From Rhopalosiphum padi (lineage: Eukaryota; Arthropoda; Insecta; Hemiptera; Aphididae): DNA of 64,000 nt. Below are positions 14,502-29,500 of the stretch, piece after piece (the first letter of the stretch is position 1; the number at the start of each line of letters is the position of its first letter). The position numbers were made by a program, and so were the translations under genes. Under the pieces are notes generated by a model. The model was not told the DNA's origin, did no database searches, and saw nothing but the letters and a program-made list of their open reading frames with translations. The DNA is taken from the NCBI RefSeq assembly GCF_020882245.1, contig NC_083600.1:12586001-12650000 (forward strand), in the 5' to 3' direction.

Positions 14502-17500
14502 ATGCTTCCCAATCAACCAAATAATGGAACTCCTGGTACTATAAACAATAATGTTTTTAAGTATGTCATAATTTGATATAATTTTGCTTTACAGGTGCCC
14601 CAGGAAAGAAAAAACAGAAAAAAGGTAAAAAAAAATTTTTATTCAATGTAGTAGAAGATAAAATTATTAATCTAGATTATGAATTTAAATGACCCATAGA
14701 TCCATTAGATATGTATAACAAAATGTCTAAAACTGATCGGTGATCACACATTATCAGTGTTTATTTCAATTAGGTGACAGTAGGGGGAGGGGATATTACC
14801 AGTGGTGTATTGCTAAAAATATTCGTGGGTATACGCCTTCTAGATCTTAGGTGTCAATGATATACCTATAACATTGAATCAAAAAAAATTTTTTCTCGCT
14901 TCGCTCGAATTAACTAACAATCTTTATTCTAATTATCACTACCTATCACTTTGACCAAAGATTAACTTAAAAAAAATAGTACAGTCTAAGAGATTACAAT
15001 GGTTACTAACTACCAATAACTTAGTGATTAGTGCACTAATCATGATTGCTAGGGCCCGAAACTTGATGCATTTGCATCTTTTTTTCTAACGATTACATTC
15101 GAGGCTCGTCTTTACAGAAATTTAATTCATCAAATATAGAATTTAATAGTACAGTTTTTATTTTGTATTTTTAGTGCATTTTATTCATTTTTGAAAATTC
15201 TAACAGGTATACGGGGCTATACGGCCGTATACTCGCGTCTACTTTCTTTTTTTACTGTCCACCCATTGGAAACTTAGAGTGACTCGACTATTACAAACAT
15301 TCAATATACTTTATTAGTAAATATCTCCCATACATAAAACAAATTGATTGATTGATGTTCGCTGAGTACATGATTTGTGAGAAATTAATTTAATAATTAT
15401 GCATTAAAAAATTCTGAGAATAAATTAAACATAATATATATGATTACTATATGTATATAGTTTTTACTTTGTTTCTATGACAAAATATTAATACAAATCA
15501 ATAGGCATAAAGTATAAATATTATTATTTATTATCAATTAATTATCTGTTCATCTATTGTATCTAATATGTACAAACAATATAATATTAAGGCACTAGAC
15601 ATTGTCTAATTTCTAATTTTATAAATTATGCAATTAGATTCAAAAGCAACAAAATAATATTATAACTAATATTATTCCATAAATCAGTACTAAACTGAAT
15701 AAGTCTATTTAATTCTATCATCATTATACCAATAATTTCATTGCTTGAGCCTTGAATCATTGACAAAAATAAAGAACAGAAAATTAATTCATTACCATTC
15801 TTATCGGAAAAAAACTGAGTAGCTGCTAAAAAAAGAATAATAATTACCAACTTATCTGAGAGACCAGATGGCTCATTCCCCAACCTTAACATTGCGTTTT
15901 ATGTTAGTGTGGCAAAAAACTTAACATCTCGTATTTTGTTGCATTGGACATACCGCACTGCGGCAGAGTATAAAACGCTCAGCCTCTTTATATTTTCATA
16001 GGACATGGTGTCTTGCATCCTTGTTATTAGTTTATAATTAAGAGGATGCTTTGTACCCACAATTGTCTCTATCTTACAAGCTTGTAACATAGCAAATCTA
16101 CGCTCAGTAGTTATATTTAGGTTCATTAACTTTAATATTACAGTGAATTGATCTATTATAAAACTTAATGGCAAGAACTTTATCTGTGTTGGTTTTTTAT
16201 GATAATTCCATTTTTATTTTACCCTATTTTATTTACTCAAAAGTTGATGAAAAATTGAATTATCATAAAAAACCAACATACGAACACAGATAAAGATTTT
16301 ACCATTAAGTTTTATAATAGATCAACTCACATTAATATTAAAGGTAACAAAACTAAATGTGAACTGTCTATTAGTAACATATCTTAAAAGTATTATTTTT
16401 AATTCACTAAACTAAAATATAAATTATTTAATATAACATAATAATAAATATATTTATATATGCACAATATGTATCAATAAATTTATTAATTTACACAGTA
16501 TGAATGTTATTTAAAATAATTAATTTAAGATAATATTTATGTGTTATTGCTAAATAATTTTTGTTCTGGAGAAAACTGAGCTTAATCAAACCAAGAATTA
16601 AGGATTTAACTTATCACTAGGATTAGGATGTTAATGATTTCGCATATTTTTTTTAGGTTGTCCAATAGCTTCCATTCTTCTATAGAAATGTGTTTCATGA
16701 TATCTATATTCAAAATATCAAAATTTTATTTTTTATTTATAAGTGCATTATTTGTGTGTTTTTCTGTTTTTAAGCGCATATTTGACAGTTTTAAATACTG
16801 AAAAATACCATCATTTTACATTTTATTAACCGAATCTGAAATAAATTTGTTTATCTGTATTTTGCAAATTCTCACATATTTATTGTTGATAATTCAATAT
16901 GGTTATAATATAGAGTTAAGGTGTCTACTAAAATATTTACATATTAGCACTAAATAGACAAAGATTTACAATGGAACATTTAAAACAAACAACAATTATT
17001 CAGTGCTATTCTTTTTAAAATATATTAAATGATTATTTCATTTAGTATAGTAAATTATAAAATGTAATACATAATAGTTAATATAACAAGCACATAAATA
17101 TAGTACCGACCCAATTTGTTTATATTCAATTAATAATAAAATTTGTCTTTATATATTTATTGCATTTTTTTTGTCCACATTTCTTTAATTGTTAATACAT
17201 ATTTTTCAAAATTATCATGCATATTTAGCTGTATTTTAGTGCATAAGTATGTATATACATATTCATATATTTTTAGTGTAAAAACATCCATCCTAACCTT
17301 ACTTATCACATATTGAATACCTTGGTATTACTCCTATAAACCATAATACCTATTTTATTAAATCTATATGAGATAAAATCATCTGACAATAAATTACAAT
17401 ACATTTTGTGCTTTAATAAAATTCCCACTATGATTAGTGTTTGGTAATCTAAATTTTGTGCATTCTAACAATATATTTATTTGCTGTTTAGCAGTTTTTA

Positions 17501-20500
17501 TTTATTTATTTATTTATTTATTTATATGTCTATTTATGACTACATTTTGATCATTCTTTATTTCTAAAGGTAATCAACAAGATAATTCAAATATTAATGT
17601 TGGGCCATCAAATTCAGGTAATTAATTATAAAATTTATTTAAACTATTTATAAGACGCTATTCACATTTATATTGTTTATTCGTCTAATGGAGAATGTGA
17701 CAAAATTCTTCTAAGCCAAATTTTGATAGTGGTATCTAGATTAATGTGAAAGTTATAACCTATAACTAAATTTTAAGTGGATGATGTTGAGAATGTCAAA
17801 TTCTTTTATTTTTGTTTTAATTAACTTCTTTTATGAAACATATTTTATTAAAATAACTAATAGGTGTTAAATATTAATGTTAATTTAGAAATTATAATTT
17901 TGATTTTGCTTTGTTGAATTATTCTAAATGTTCATTAGCTGGAATAAGAAAATTTATACAAGTTCACATCTTTATAAATATAGTACTCTCTGTTTTGGCT
18001 ATATTTTTATGCTCTACGTAGAAATACATCACTGCTAATAATGTAGTTTGTCTATTCTGTACACTTGATACACATAAGCTTATTTCTGTATAATTCAACA
18101 TAACTTTCTTTAATCTGATATAAAATAACATAAATAAATAAATAAACAGGGTCAAAAGAGGCAAAACAACAGCAAACCCAAAAACAAAACCAACCAACAA
18201 AGAATCCAGGTAAGATTCATAAATATTCTAAAAAACAATCTGAAAGCAGAAAAATTACTGGTTTGTTATCTTCCTGCCATCCTTAATAATAATAATAATA
18301 ACAAATATTATACAAAAGTGATCATAATTATAGGACTTATAGTAATATAATATGTTATTCTCGAGAATCATAAAATTGTTAGATTATTAATAGAATACCT
18401 AGATTATTATGAGTTTCTTGCTGATAAGGATAACAAACCAGTACCTATTGTAGAAGATATTATTAATCTTTACACTTATTATATTTCATAACGAGCAATT
18501 TATTGAATAGGACAAAACGACTTTCCACAAATGTCTCAAACTAAGGCAAATCCAAAACAGCAAACACAGAAACAAAATAAACCAAAGGAAGCGAATCAAA
18601 AACAAAAACAGAATCAACCAGCCGGGTCTAAACCAACTCAAAAACAACCTGAAGGTAATATAAAATTAAAGAAGACAATAGAGCATATTTAAAACAATTC
18701 AAAAGGTTGGTGTTATAATATCTAAATTAACATCTGCTTTACCTGACATGACTTCATAATAAGAGAATAGTTTTATACCCTTCATTTTTTTCAATTACAT
18801 ACTAAATTTATCTTAATTTTTTTTCCCTTTGGACCTGAAATATTTGTTAAAACGTCTTCAATTTTTCTAAACATTGATACTTTCAAAAATTTTACTATTT
18901 GATTCTTCCAAGTTTGTAAGATTAATGGATAACTTGGATGAGTGTAATTTTATGAATGCTGAACCACATTTGACTGCATTATTTTGTACAATCTGTTTCA
19001 GCTTTACTTTATAAAGTTGATTTTATTTTAGGCATGCTTTTGATATATTTAAACAAACGGTGTACACATACACTCTTCTTTGTTGAATTAAATATTTTGA
19101 TCATTTAAACACACACAATTGTAAAAAATTGTATTATAAAATTAAATAGGCAGAATACATAAAGTATACATCGATTATATATTTGATCAAATTTTGTTTA
19201 TCTTAAATGCAAAAAAAAGTTGCAATATCAATTAAATCTGGGCTTTAGTTATGATATCTATCTATTTTATCATGAGAATGTGAATAAACAAAACAATAAT
19301 TTGTATTCAATTTTTTCTTTGAACTAAATTAACTACAATTTTATCATAGATAATAAACCACCTGTTGTGCCACAATCAGCTCCAACTCAAGGTAACTTAA
19401 AATTATATTTAAGTATTGTTTTACTAGGTACTTATTTAGTTATATTTAATTTAGGAAATCAACAAATTGAACAACAAATTACAATATTGAAAAGTAAATT
19501 AGTTTTTCCTAAAAGAAGAAATCCTAAGGCTGGAGGTTCATTGGGACGCGCAACTACGATTGATGTGAATCATCTTCCTCTTAAACTTGATAAATTATTC
19601 AAAAAAGTTGTATACCACGTAGATGTACAATTCACCCCAGATCTACCAAAAAGACTTCTAAGGTAATTTATTTTAACAATTATTAATAAGTATTAATATG
19701 TTCATTTTTTAATATTGACCAACTTTTATTCAAATATTAATATTTATCATATTTGTTATGCCTTATTTAAATTTGATAAATCTGTACATGAAATTAAAGT
19801 TCTATATTACATTACAATTAATGGCGCTGAACTCGTATGGCATGTGAAGCGATCGCTTCAATTGTAAATAGGTTTAGCATATAAATTGAGTGGGTGGGAC
19901 AAAAATTTTAGATTTGTACTTTACAAAAGTCTGTGTTCGGCGCCACTGGCTACTAGTGATAAAAAATTATACTTTTATAGTCTATTCAGAATAAAAGGTG
20001 TACCTGCCACACTGGTGGGAGAACCATCAGGTACCGCTATTATTGTGAATAGACTATATTTATATGTATATATTTTACTATAGAACTAATATTTTTGTTA
20101 TTATTTATTGGTTAATATATTATTATATTTTTTTATAGATGTGCTTTGGAAGAATTTAATAACAAACATTACCCAAACATTCATTTTGCATTTGATGGAC
20201 GTAGAAATATGTATACTACAAAAGAGATAAAAGGCGTATGTTCATCAATTAAAAATATATCTTTTAGTATGCTACAAATTAATATTTGCAAATGGTTGAT
20301 TCATATTTTTCTTATCTGGTAGCTCAACATGTATTATTAAGAGTATGCCTATTTATAGATAATAGAAAAAAATTTACGATCTTAACTTTGAGCATCGTTT
20401 TTAGCAAATTTGATCTAATAATATTTTTGAAATCAAAATTAAAATTCTTCTTATTTTTTTAAAAATAATTAGGAAAAGACTAATAATGAAGAAAAAACAG

Positions 20501-23500
20501 CAAAAACAAAACCAGGTTTTGATGTTTGATAGTACTCAATTACGAATAACCGTAATATTTTAAATTTTTACTAAATGTCTATATTAGTATTTATATGTAT
20601 ATGATATATATATATATATCATAATTAACTTTTAAAGACTGACTCTTTTTTGAGATTAACTTTTTTGTTCATTGTATAAAATAAATATTAATAAAAAATG
20701 GTTTGTTGGGTTGAAAAATACAATGTTTCTCATAAGCAGGGGCCCCGGATTGGTTTGACAAGTCACCAAGTAAAATTTGACGGGTCTCAAAATATGGGCC
20801 AGTTTTGAGTGTTTGATTATATACATATATTTTATTATTATAGCTATAAATTAGTACAAACAGTAGTAGAAAATATAATTAATTCAAATTATTTAAATCC
20901 TACAGTAGGCAGCTGTAGCTATAATCAAACGTAAGAAATTCTAAAACTTAGTAGGTCGATATCTTGTCTATCTAGTATTGCTCATAACTTATAAGTATTT
21001 ATTATAGCAATTTAATATACATAGATGTAGAAATTTTTTTTATAATCATATAAAGTTTAAAATTTGTCAATATCACAAATTTTTATGGTTACACCTTGCA
21101 AATTTAATTCAAGATTTTCTATTGGTATTAGTCATATATAATGAAAAAAATCTAAAAACATGTTTACTACATTTTTATTTATAAACAATTGTAGTTATTG
21201 TGTTGAAATTTAAAAATATTATTTCTAGGAATTTGATACTCTTATATACATTATTATACTTTTTTATACAGTATACACAACAATGTTTTCAAAACATTTA
21301 CATTAATTTTATGCTTTACCTACAATTTATAGAAGTTTATATTAGCATATAACTAATTCTAAATTAAATTACTAAAATAATTATTAATTAATAACAATAT
21401 AATATTAAAAGATAATAAGCCAACACTCAATCAGCTAAGTTTCCACTTAGATTTTATATACATTGGCATATTATTGAATTTAAATTTAACACATACCTTA
21501 CAGTGACTTACTCAATGATGAGATATATTTGTACTGTAGAATAGAGCAGTTAACTACTCTCTTTTTTTACTATCATTTTAGTGCTATTAAATCCCTGGTT
21601 ATTTACCAAGTATTCACATAGTTAAGAAAAATAAATTGTATTTATAAAAAAAATTTACATTATTGGTATCTCTAATAAATATAATAATACAATATCGTGA
21701 TTTTAACTCCTACAAGTAATTATTTATTTATTTGTAGATAACTGATTTAATATCTGTGTTAAATGATGAAAATAATAGAACAATAGAATTTACTATTGCT
21801 ACCTCAATTGTCAATACAATTCAGATGAGTAAAATCGAGGAATATTTAAGATCTGGATCATCCAATTCTACCCCAGGGGAAGCATTTCAAGCATTGGATA
21901 TTATTTTGAAAAACCGACCATTTTCATTAAGGTGAATAAGATAATGTAAATATATTATAAATTAATGAGATTTTATACCTGCATATGTTTTGTCTGTTTA
22001 ACACACAATATGTAACATACCAAATGTGTAGAGGATAATACTACTCTGGTCAGTGGCGTAACTGGGAAAAAATCTAGGGGGGTCAATGTATAATGAATGT
22101 AATATATTTATTATTATCAAAACCCTGACACCCCTCCCCACGGTTAAAATATATACCTTTAGCTTTCAAAAAATTGTCAGGGTGGCAAGTGCCCCCTCTT
22201 GCCCCCCCACAATTAAGCCATTGATTCTGGTAAAAAGTTTTTTTTTAAAAAAAAAACAAGTTACATGAATTTAAAAATGAACTTATAAAACATAAGTCTT
22301 TGTAACCCATTTTTATGCTTAAATTATGCATATATTTGAATTCTGATTTTTACACAGTTTCAAGTTGTTAAAAAACAACATTTTTATTAAAAAATTATAT
22401 TTTTAAATAATTTTTATCCTTATATTTTTTTTAAGTTTTTACTTTTTTGAATGACAACAGAGTTTTAATTTCATATTTCAAAGCAGAATAATTTTTCTGA
22501 GTATTTTGTTACATAAAAAATCGAATTTAGGGCAAGTAGTTTATGAGTTATACATATGAAATTAAAACTGTGGTTGTCATTCAAAAAAATAAAAACTTAA
22601 AAAAAATATTTAAAAATATAATTTTTTGATATAAACGTTGATTATTAACAACTTGAAACTATGTAAAAATCAGAATTTGAATATATACATAATTTAAGCA
22701 TAATAATGTGGTGAGCATCATCTGCATGCTTAAGAAATCACCTTGTATACATGCAAGTATAAAATCCTCTATAGCATGATTTCCTTTTTGTTGTTCAGCA
22801 ATATGCTGAAAGAATTATTTATCAATACTTAGTTTTATTTTATTAATACAAGTTAAAAAATTGGCAATAATTTTATTAAAAACTATTTTGTGTACCCTAA
22901 TTTACATAATCAGGCTTAAGTTATATGTTCCTATTTTCTTATAGGGACTATATTATCATGCCACTGGTTTCTATCCAGTATGATATGATAATTTATAAAT
23001 CAATAATTTTCTTTTACTGCTAATCATTTGAAATATGTAATAAATAATTTCATAATTTTATAAGAAATGCATTTTACAACACATAATAACTTTACGAGAC
23101 CTAAATTTGTGACACTTGACTTTTGAACACTGGACATAATAATACTAAGAATTACATATATAATTTTAGGCAAACATTTACTCAAGATGGCTAAAATTAA
23201 ACATATTGTTTTAAATAGGTCTATTCACATTGGGCAAATTTTAATTGTGTGTGTAGAATATTATAGTGTATAAGTTTTATGTTTTAGTAAATACAATTTG
23301 TGGCGATTTAAAATTGTTTTTGTGTACAAACTATTAGCCTATAAGTAAGAGTCTTAAAATATAAGGTATAAGAAATAATTATTATGTTTTTGGGGGAAAA
23401 AATGTTCTCTTAAAGAAAGAATGAGATAACGCCCCTGGTTTTATTCTTAAGTATAGTCCCTAAAATTTTGAATGTTAAATTTTAATTAATTATTTATTAT

Positions 23501-26500
23501 GTGTTATAGATTCACTAATGTTGGAAGATCATTTTTCCCACTTCCACGTATTACTCCAGTTGACTTAGGTGAAGGAATGGAACTATGGAAAGGATTTTTT
23601 CAAAGTCCTGTTATGGGTTGGAAACCTTATCTTAATATAGATGGTAAGTACTAAGTAATATATAATCAAAATTCTTCAATCTTCTTTTGAGGTGCCTTAT
23701 AGTTGAAATTGGATTTAGTTTAAAATTTGAGGTGAAGTGGGAACATTATTAAAAGATTTTCAAAATAATTTAAAAAACTAAAAATTAAAATTGTGCACAA
23801 GTATTCACACAACATGTCATATTTTGAACAAAATTGATTTTTTGTAATTCATAAATGAATAACTATTAGTATTTGAAATGTTTAAATAATATTTATATTT
23901 CCATTTTCAAATTTATTATTTAAAATCTAGTATCATTGATGTTAGAATTTTGTAGCATATGTATGTCCAGTAATGTAATTTCTCTATAATATATTCCGGC
24001 CACTGAGAGAGTGCTACTCTTTGGTGCATTCAAGATGTATAAACAATTTACAATTTTAAAATACTCATAACTCGCTTTTAAATTAAAATATAATAAAACG
24101 CTTATGAAATGCCTTATATAATATTCTTAACTTTAAATTTTATAATAGGTAATTTCGCTCTAATTTGAGAAATTAATATGGTTAGTCATTATTATGAACG
24201 TAAAATTTGCTATGTTGCGCATGGGTTAGATAGAGATAACAATTAATACTACGCTGACATCCTCTTACGCAGTCTTTGTTCCTATTTTTCTACTTTTTAT
24301 ATATGTTAATTTAATTTATTAATATTTTATTTTAGTGGCACACAAAGGATTTCCTAAACATCAACCGTTAATAGACTACATATTTAATGAATTGCAATGT
24401 AATGATCTCACTAGAGAAATGGATATGAGGAGTTTCAACACATTATCAACTTATGTTAAAGGATTAAAAATTGACTTTATGGTTCCAAATCAACCCAATA
24501 CAAAGCGTTCGTACAAAGTCGTTGGTCTCCTTGACACTGCCGCTAAATTTAGGTAAGGACAACAAAATAAGAATTTTATCAATTCAATTAATTCTTTTAA
24601 ATTTTATTTTAAAGCAAATTATAAGGATGTAAACTTTAACATTTAAAAATGCTCTTTAATACTTGCAATATTGAGCTATATTTGAATGTATACTTTTGGT
24701 ATTTTGATCATTATACCAGCAGTTATATATTATATCACAATAGTTTTACATATATTTGACAACTATAGAGAGGATTAGTTTTATAATAAAACTATAAAAA
24801 AGGGTGAAATAATCATTAAAATTATTCAATTATAGACATTTTGAAAAAAAACACATTTAGAAAAAATAAAGGTAACTTTATTATTATTAGAATAATAATA
24901 AATACAGTAGAACCTCCGTTATACGAACCCTCTATTATCCAAACATTCTGTTATCCGAATGCAGGGAGTCAAAAAGGGTTAAGATATTTTCTGGTTACGG
25001 GTTTTGGGTTTGAAACCAGTTAACATTTTTAGAGGGTTTTGAGTTCATCAGTGGGTAAATTTAAAAAAATATATAATAAATATTATATATTATGTTCCTA
25101 TGTATGTAATGTATGTAATTCTAATAAAATAATAATAATAATAAATATGTATGTTCATAATATAAAATTTTAACTGTTCAAAAAAAATTTTTTTTTTAAT
25201 TTCCAATATCCGAACTAGGTGCAGTCCCAATTAATTCGGATAATCGAGGTTCTGTACATTAATATATAAGAATTATCTGTCTATCATATACCATATGAAA
25301 AAAGCATTTGTTACAAAATCTATTCTTTAGTCTTACTGTTAACATTTAAATTGTATTTAAATTAATTTCCTATTCTGTATGTATAAAAATGACATAATTA
25401 CTGCTTGGAGTACATTCCTTGTAATAAAATATTAGACCACTTAAATTAGCATAGCTTAGTGTTCTTTAATTTTCATGCTATTGCTTCAACTGTGTTTTCT
25501 ATACTGTTTAATAAATCAATTAGAAATATATTTTTTTTTATACTAATCATGCATATTTGATAGTAAAATTTAAATAATACAACAAATAAAATCAAAAATT
25601 TGGTAAAACTTTTTGTTTTAAAAATAGTTTAAGTAAGAATATAGTAAACTACTTAAGGTCTTAACTCAATGACAAAACTTTTTTCTTTCTAAGTTTGGCT
25701 TAGTTTTATGAATAGTTAATTTAACATTTTTAACCAATTTATAATGCCATGTATATTTCCTATTTCACCTTTCAGTTTATAGATGTAGGAGTAGAGTTGT
25801 TTGTTTATAGTTTATATTTCTAAATGAAGATCAGTTCACTTATGTGAAGTTTGTAAAGGTCTGTCCTATATTTTAAGAAATTTTACAAATTATATTGTTT
25901 TTAATGAGCTAATATTCTAAAATTCAATGTACGAATATTATTAGTAGCATTAAATTTTAAAACTATCCATTAATAATAAAATTAGTTTATTATTACAATT
26001 ATATTATTATCTTTTAACTGGTATTTATTTGAATTGTAATATTATAATCCCCAATGGTGTAAACAATTTTCAATTTGTAGAAAAATAGCAAATAAAATTA
26101 AAATTGTAAATAAAACAATAATAATTATTGACATTATCTTTTTAGATTTGATATGGAGGATTCTGCTAAACGTGTACAATCAATTAATGTAGTGCAATAC
26201 TTTAAACTTACGCGAAACTATACTATCAGGTATCCAAATTTACCTTGTTTACATGTTGGCAATGTAAATAAAAAAACTGCTATTCCAATTGAGGTAAATA
26301 AGTATAATATTACTTAATAGTTAATACTTATACATAATAGTTTAAAATTATATGGTTTTATATTTTTGTTATTTATTTAATAGCATCTATTATACGATTC
26401 ATAGAATTCATAGAATTAATTTAAAAAAATTTGAACTCAAGTAATATTGTTTAATACATTTTTTAGCTATGCATTGTTCAAAGGGGACAATTGCGTTTGA

Positions 26501-29500
26501 AAAAATTATCTGAAATGCAAACAGCTACCATGGTAAGAAATGCAGCTCGGCCTCCTGCAGAACGACGACAAACTATTGAAAATTGCATCAAAGACATTAA
26601 ATACAACCAAGATCCTGTATTGAACGAGTTTGGTATTGAGGTTTCAGATAAATTTGCTGAAATCCCAGCAAGAGTTTTGCCTCAGCCTATTTTGTCATAT
26701 GCTAATGGGGTAATCTTAAAAATGTTTTAGTAAATTAGGTTAGGTATTAACAGTTGATTTATAAAGTAATCAATAATTTATTATTTGATCTGATCAAAGC
26801 AAATTTTAATTTTAGTTCAAAGTTGAATGATTTATGCGATGTGTTAATCAATGATGTTTTTAAGAGGACATTATACCCATATGCTTTGTCTCTGTCTTAT
26901 TAACATACATCATAGAAAATTTGTGATCAACAGAACATATTTTGTGATGTTAGCTTTAATATTAGAGTAAATTTACTTATTATCAAATTTACATGTAAGA
27001 ATATTATAAGGCAATGTTATATGCTTTTATTTATATTATCATTTTAAAGTGAGCTATGAACACTTTAAAGTTGTTTTTACATAGCTATAACTCACTTTAA
27101 AACGATAATATAAATAAAAGCATATGATATTGTCTAGATGATATTCTTACCTTTAAGTTTGATAATAGGAAAATTTACCTAAATATTTAAGCTAACAACA
27201 CAAAATGTGTTCTAATGATTACAAATTTACTATAAATTTGCTATAGAGTCAACACATGCGGGTATAATGTACTTTTAATAGTCTTAAAACTATATTCTTT
27301 GTTCATAAAAGGAATATGCAATGTTTTAAAACTATGAATATCAAAATATTGTAACTATTATATTAATAGTTACAATAGTATGCTGATATATTTTTAGGTA
27401 CATTAGAATTCTTAATTAAAAGATAATTGTTAATTTTTTATTCTTAACATTTATCTTTTAATGTAGTTCAAACTAAACACTTTTTAAAAGTTGAACTTTC
27501 TAACTTATGATTAGTAAAATACAATATTATGTCTTATTCTATTCATTATTTTTATTTTATAAAATTAAATGTATAAAAATTATTAAAACATTCCCATAAT
27601 TCTCAAAATTTTCTAAATTGTTTTAAAACCTAATCAGTTTGTTTCTATACAGGGTGATTCTTTTATCATAAAACACTCATTATTTCATAAAGTATTCATG
27701 TTTTTGAGTACATTTTTTTTTACATAGTTTCAAGTTGTTAAAAAAACAACGTTTTTATTAAAAAATTATATTTTCAAATATTTTTTATCCTTATATTTTT
27801 TTTTAAGTTTTTACTATTTTGACAACACAGAGAGTTTTTTCATGTTCCAAAGCAGAATTATTTTTTTGAGTATTTTGATACATAAAAATTGTATTAAGGG
27901 CAAATATTTGTATATGAGTTATAACTAAGTATTAAAAGTTTTTTTGCGTGGAGTGGAGTGGTACGGGTAAATGTTTGTCCACTACTCCGTTTGTCTAAAC
28001 TTTAAATACATATAACTCATAAACTACTCGCCCTAAATTCAATTTTTATGTATCAAAATACTCAGAAAAATATTCTGCTTTGGAATATGAAATTAAAATT
28101 CTGTTGTCATTCAAAAAAGTAAAGAACTTAAAAAAATATTTAAAAATATAATTTTTGATAAAAACTTAGTTTTTTTAACAGCTTGAAACTATATAATAAA
28201 AACGTACTCAAAAACATGAATACTTTATGAAATAATGAGTGTTTTATGATAAAAGAATCACCCTGTATAAATAAATAATAAAAATCAGTGTCTTCATTTT
28301 TATATTTATTATTTTATAATTTGTATCTATTATCTATATCAGTGTTTCCCAACCTATAGGTCGTAACTGGCTAAACTTACCCATAAATACATTTTTTTTA
28401 GTGTGAGTGGGTCGCATAACCAATAAGGGGTAATTTGAGGGTTTCCATTACAAAAAGGATGAGAAACACTAATGTATATTAAGGGTCGGCAACCTTAGGC
28501 CACATTCACAAATTAAAAAGAATTCTTGGCCCAAATAAAAATAAGAATTTTACATTTCTAAATTATTTACTATGAAAAAAAAATGTTGTCGTTCTAAAAT
28601 TTAAAGGAATAGTATATAATAGTGGTCTGGCAGGCTTTTAATTTAGAGTAGCTAATAAAAGTAAATACAATACATAATTATTACTTATTATTCCTATGTA
28701 AGTAGTAAATAACATATTCATCCTGGAAGAAGAACAGTTAAATACCACAAATATATAATTTGTATATTTTTCAGGAAAAACAACCAAATGCTGGTGTTTG
28801 GAAAATTGATAGATCTTTATTTACTAAAGCTGTACGTATTACCAGATGGATTGTATTGAATCTAGACAACCGCACAAATATGCAAAGCATTAAGTAAAAT
28901 TATAATTTTTTTTTTTTTTAATTACTTTTAACTAATTGTTTATTTTATTTTAGAAACTTTGAAAGAACTTTGATATCGAGTGGTAATAGTTTGAATGTTT
29001 CTGTCAACCCAATGGATCCTCCAATAAACCATTCGGTGCTAAAAAATGCCCGTTTGAGTGAAATAAAAACTTTAATTGGGAACCTTTTTACAAAGCTAAA
29101 AGCTAACAATGTAGAATTAGTTGTGGTTATTATTCCAGATTATCCACCTGGAATTTATGGTGAGTAATAATAAAATTAATTTGTTATAAATTATTTTATG
29201 AAAGAGTATTTAATTTATTCTTCTAACTCAGATCAAACATATTAAATGTCTACTGTATATATTACTAATGTTCAATTTTATCTATTAAATTGTTTAATGT
29301 ATGTGATGTAATTGTTTTAAAAAAAAATTTAATTATACCATTTAATATAAAAAAATTGTCTTAATTTTGTTTAAGCTGCTGTTAAGCAAACATCAGAATT
29401 GGAAGTTGGTATTCTTACACAGTGCATTAAATCCAAGACAATGTTTAAAATGAATCCATCAACATCTTCCAATATTCTACTAAAAATAAACTCGAAACTG

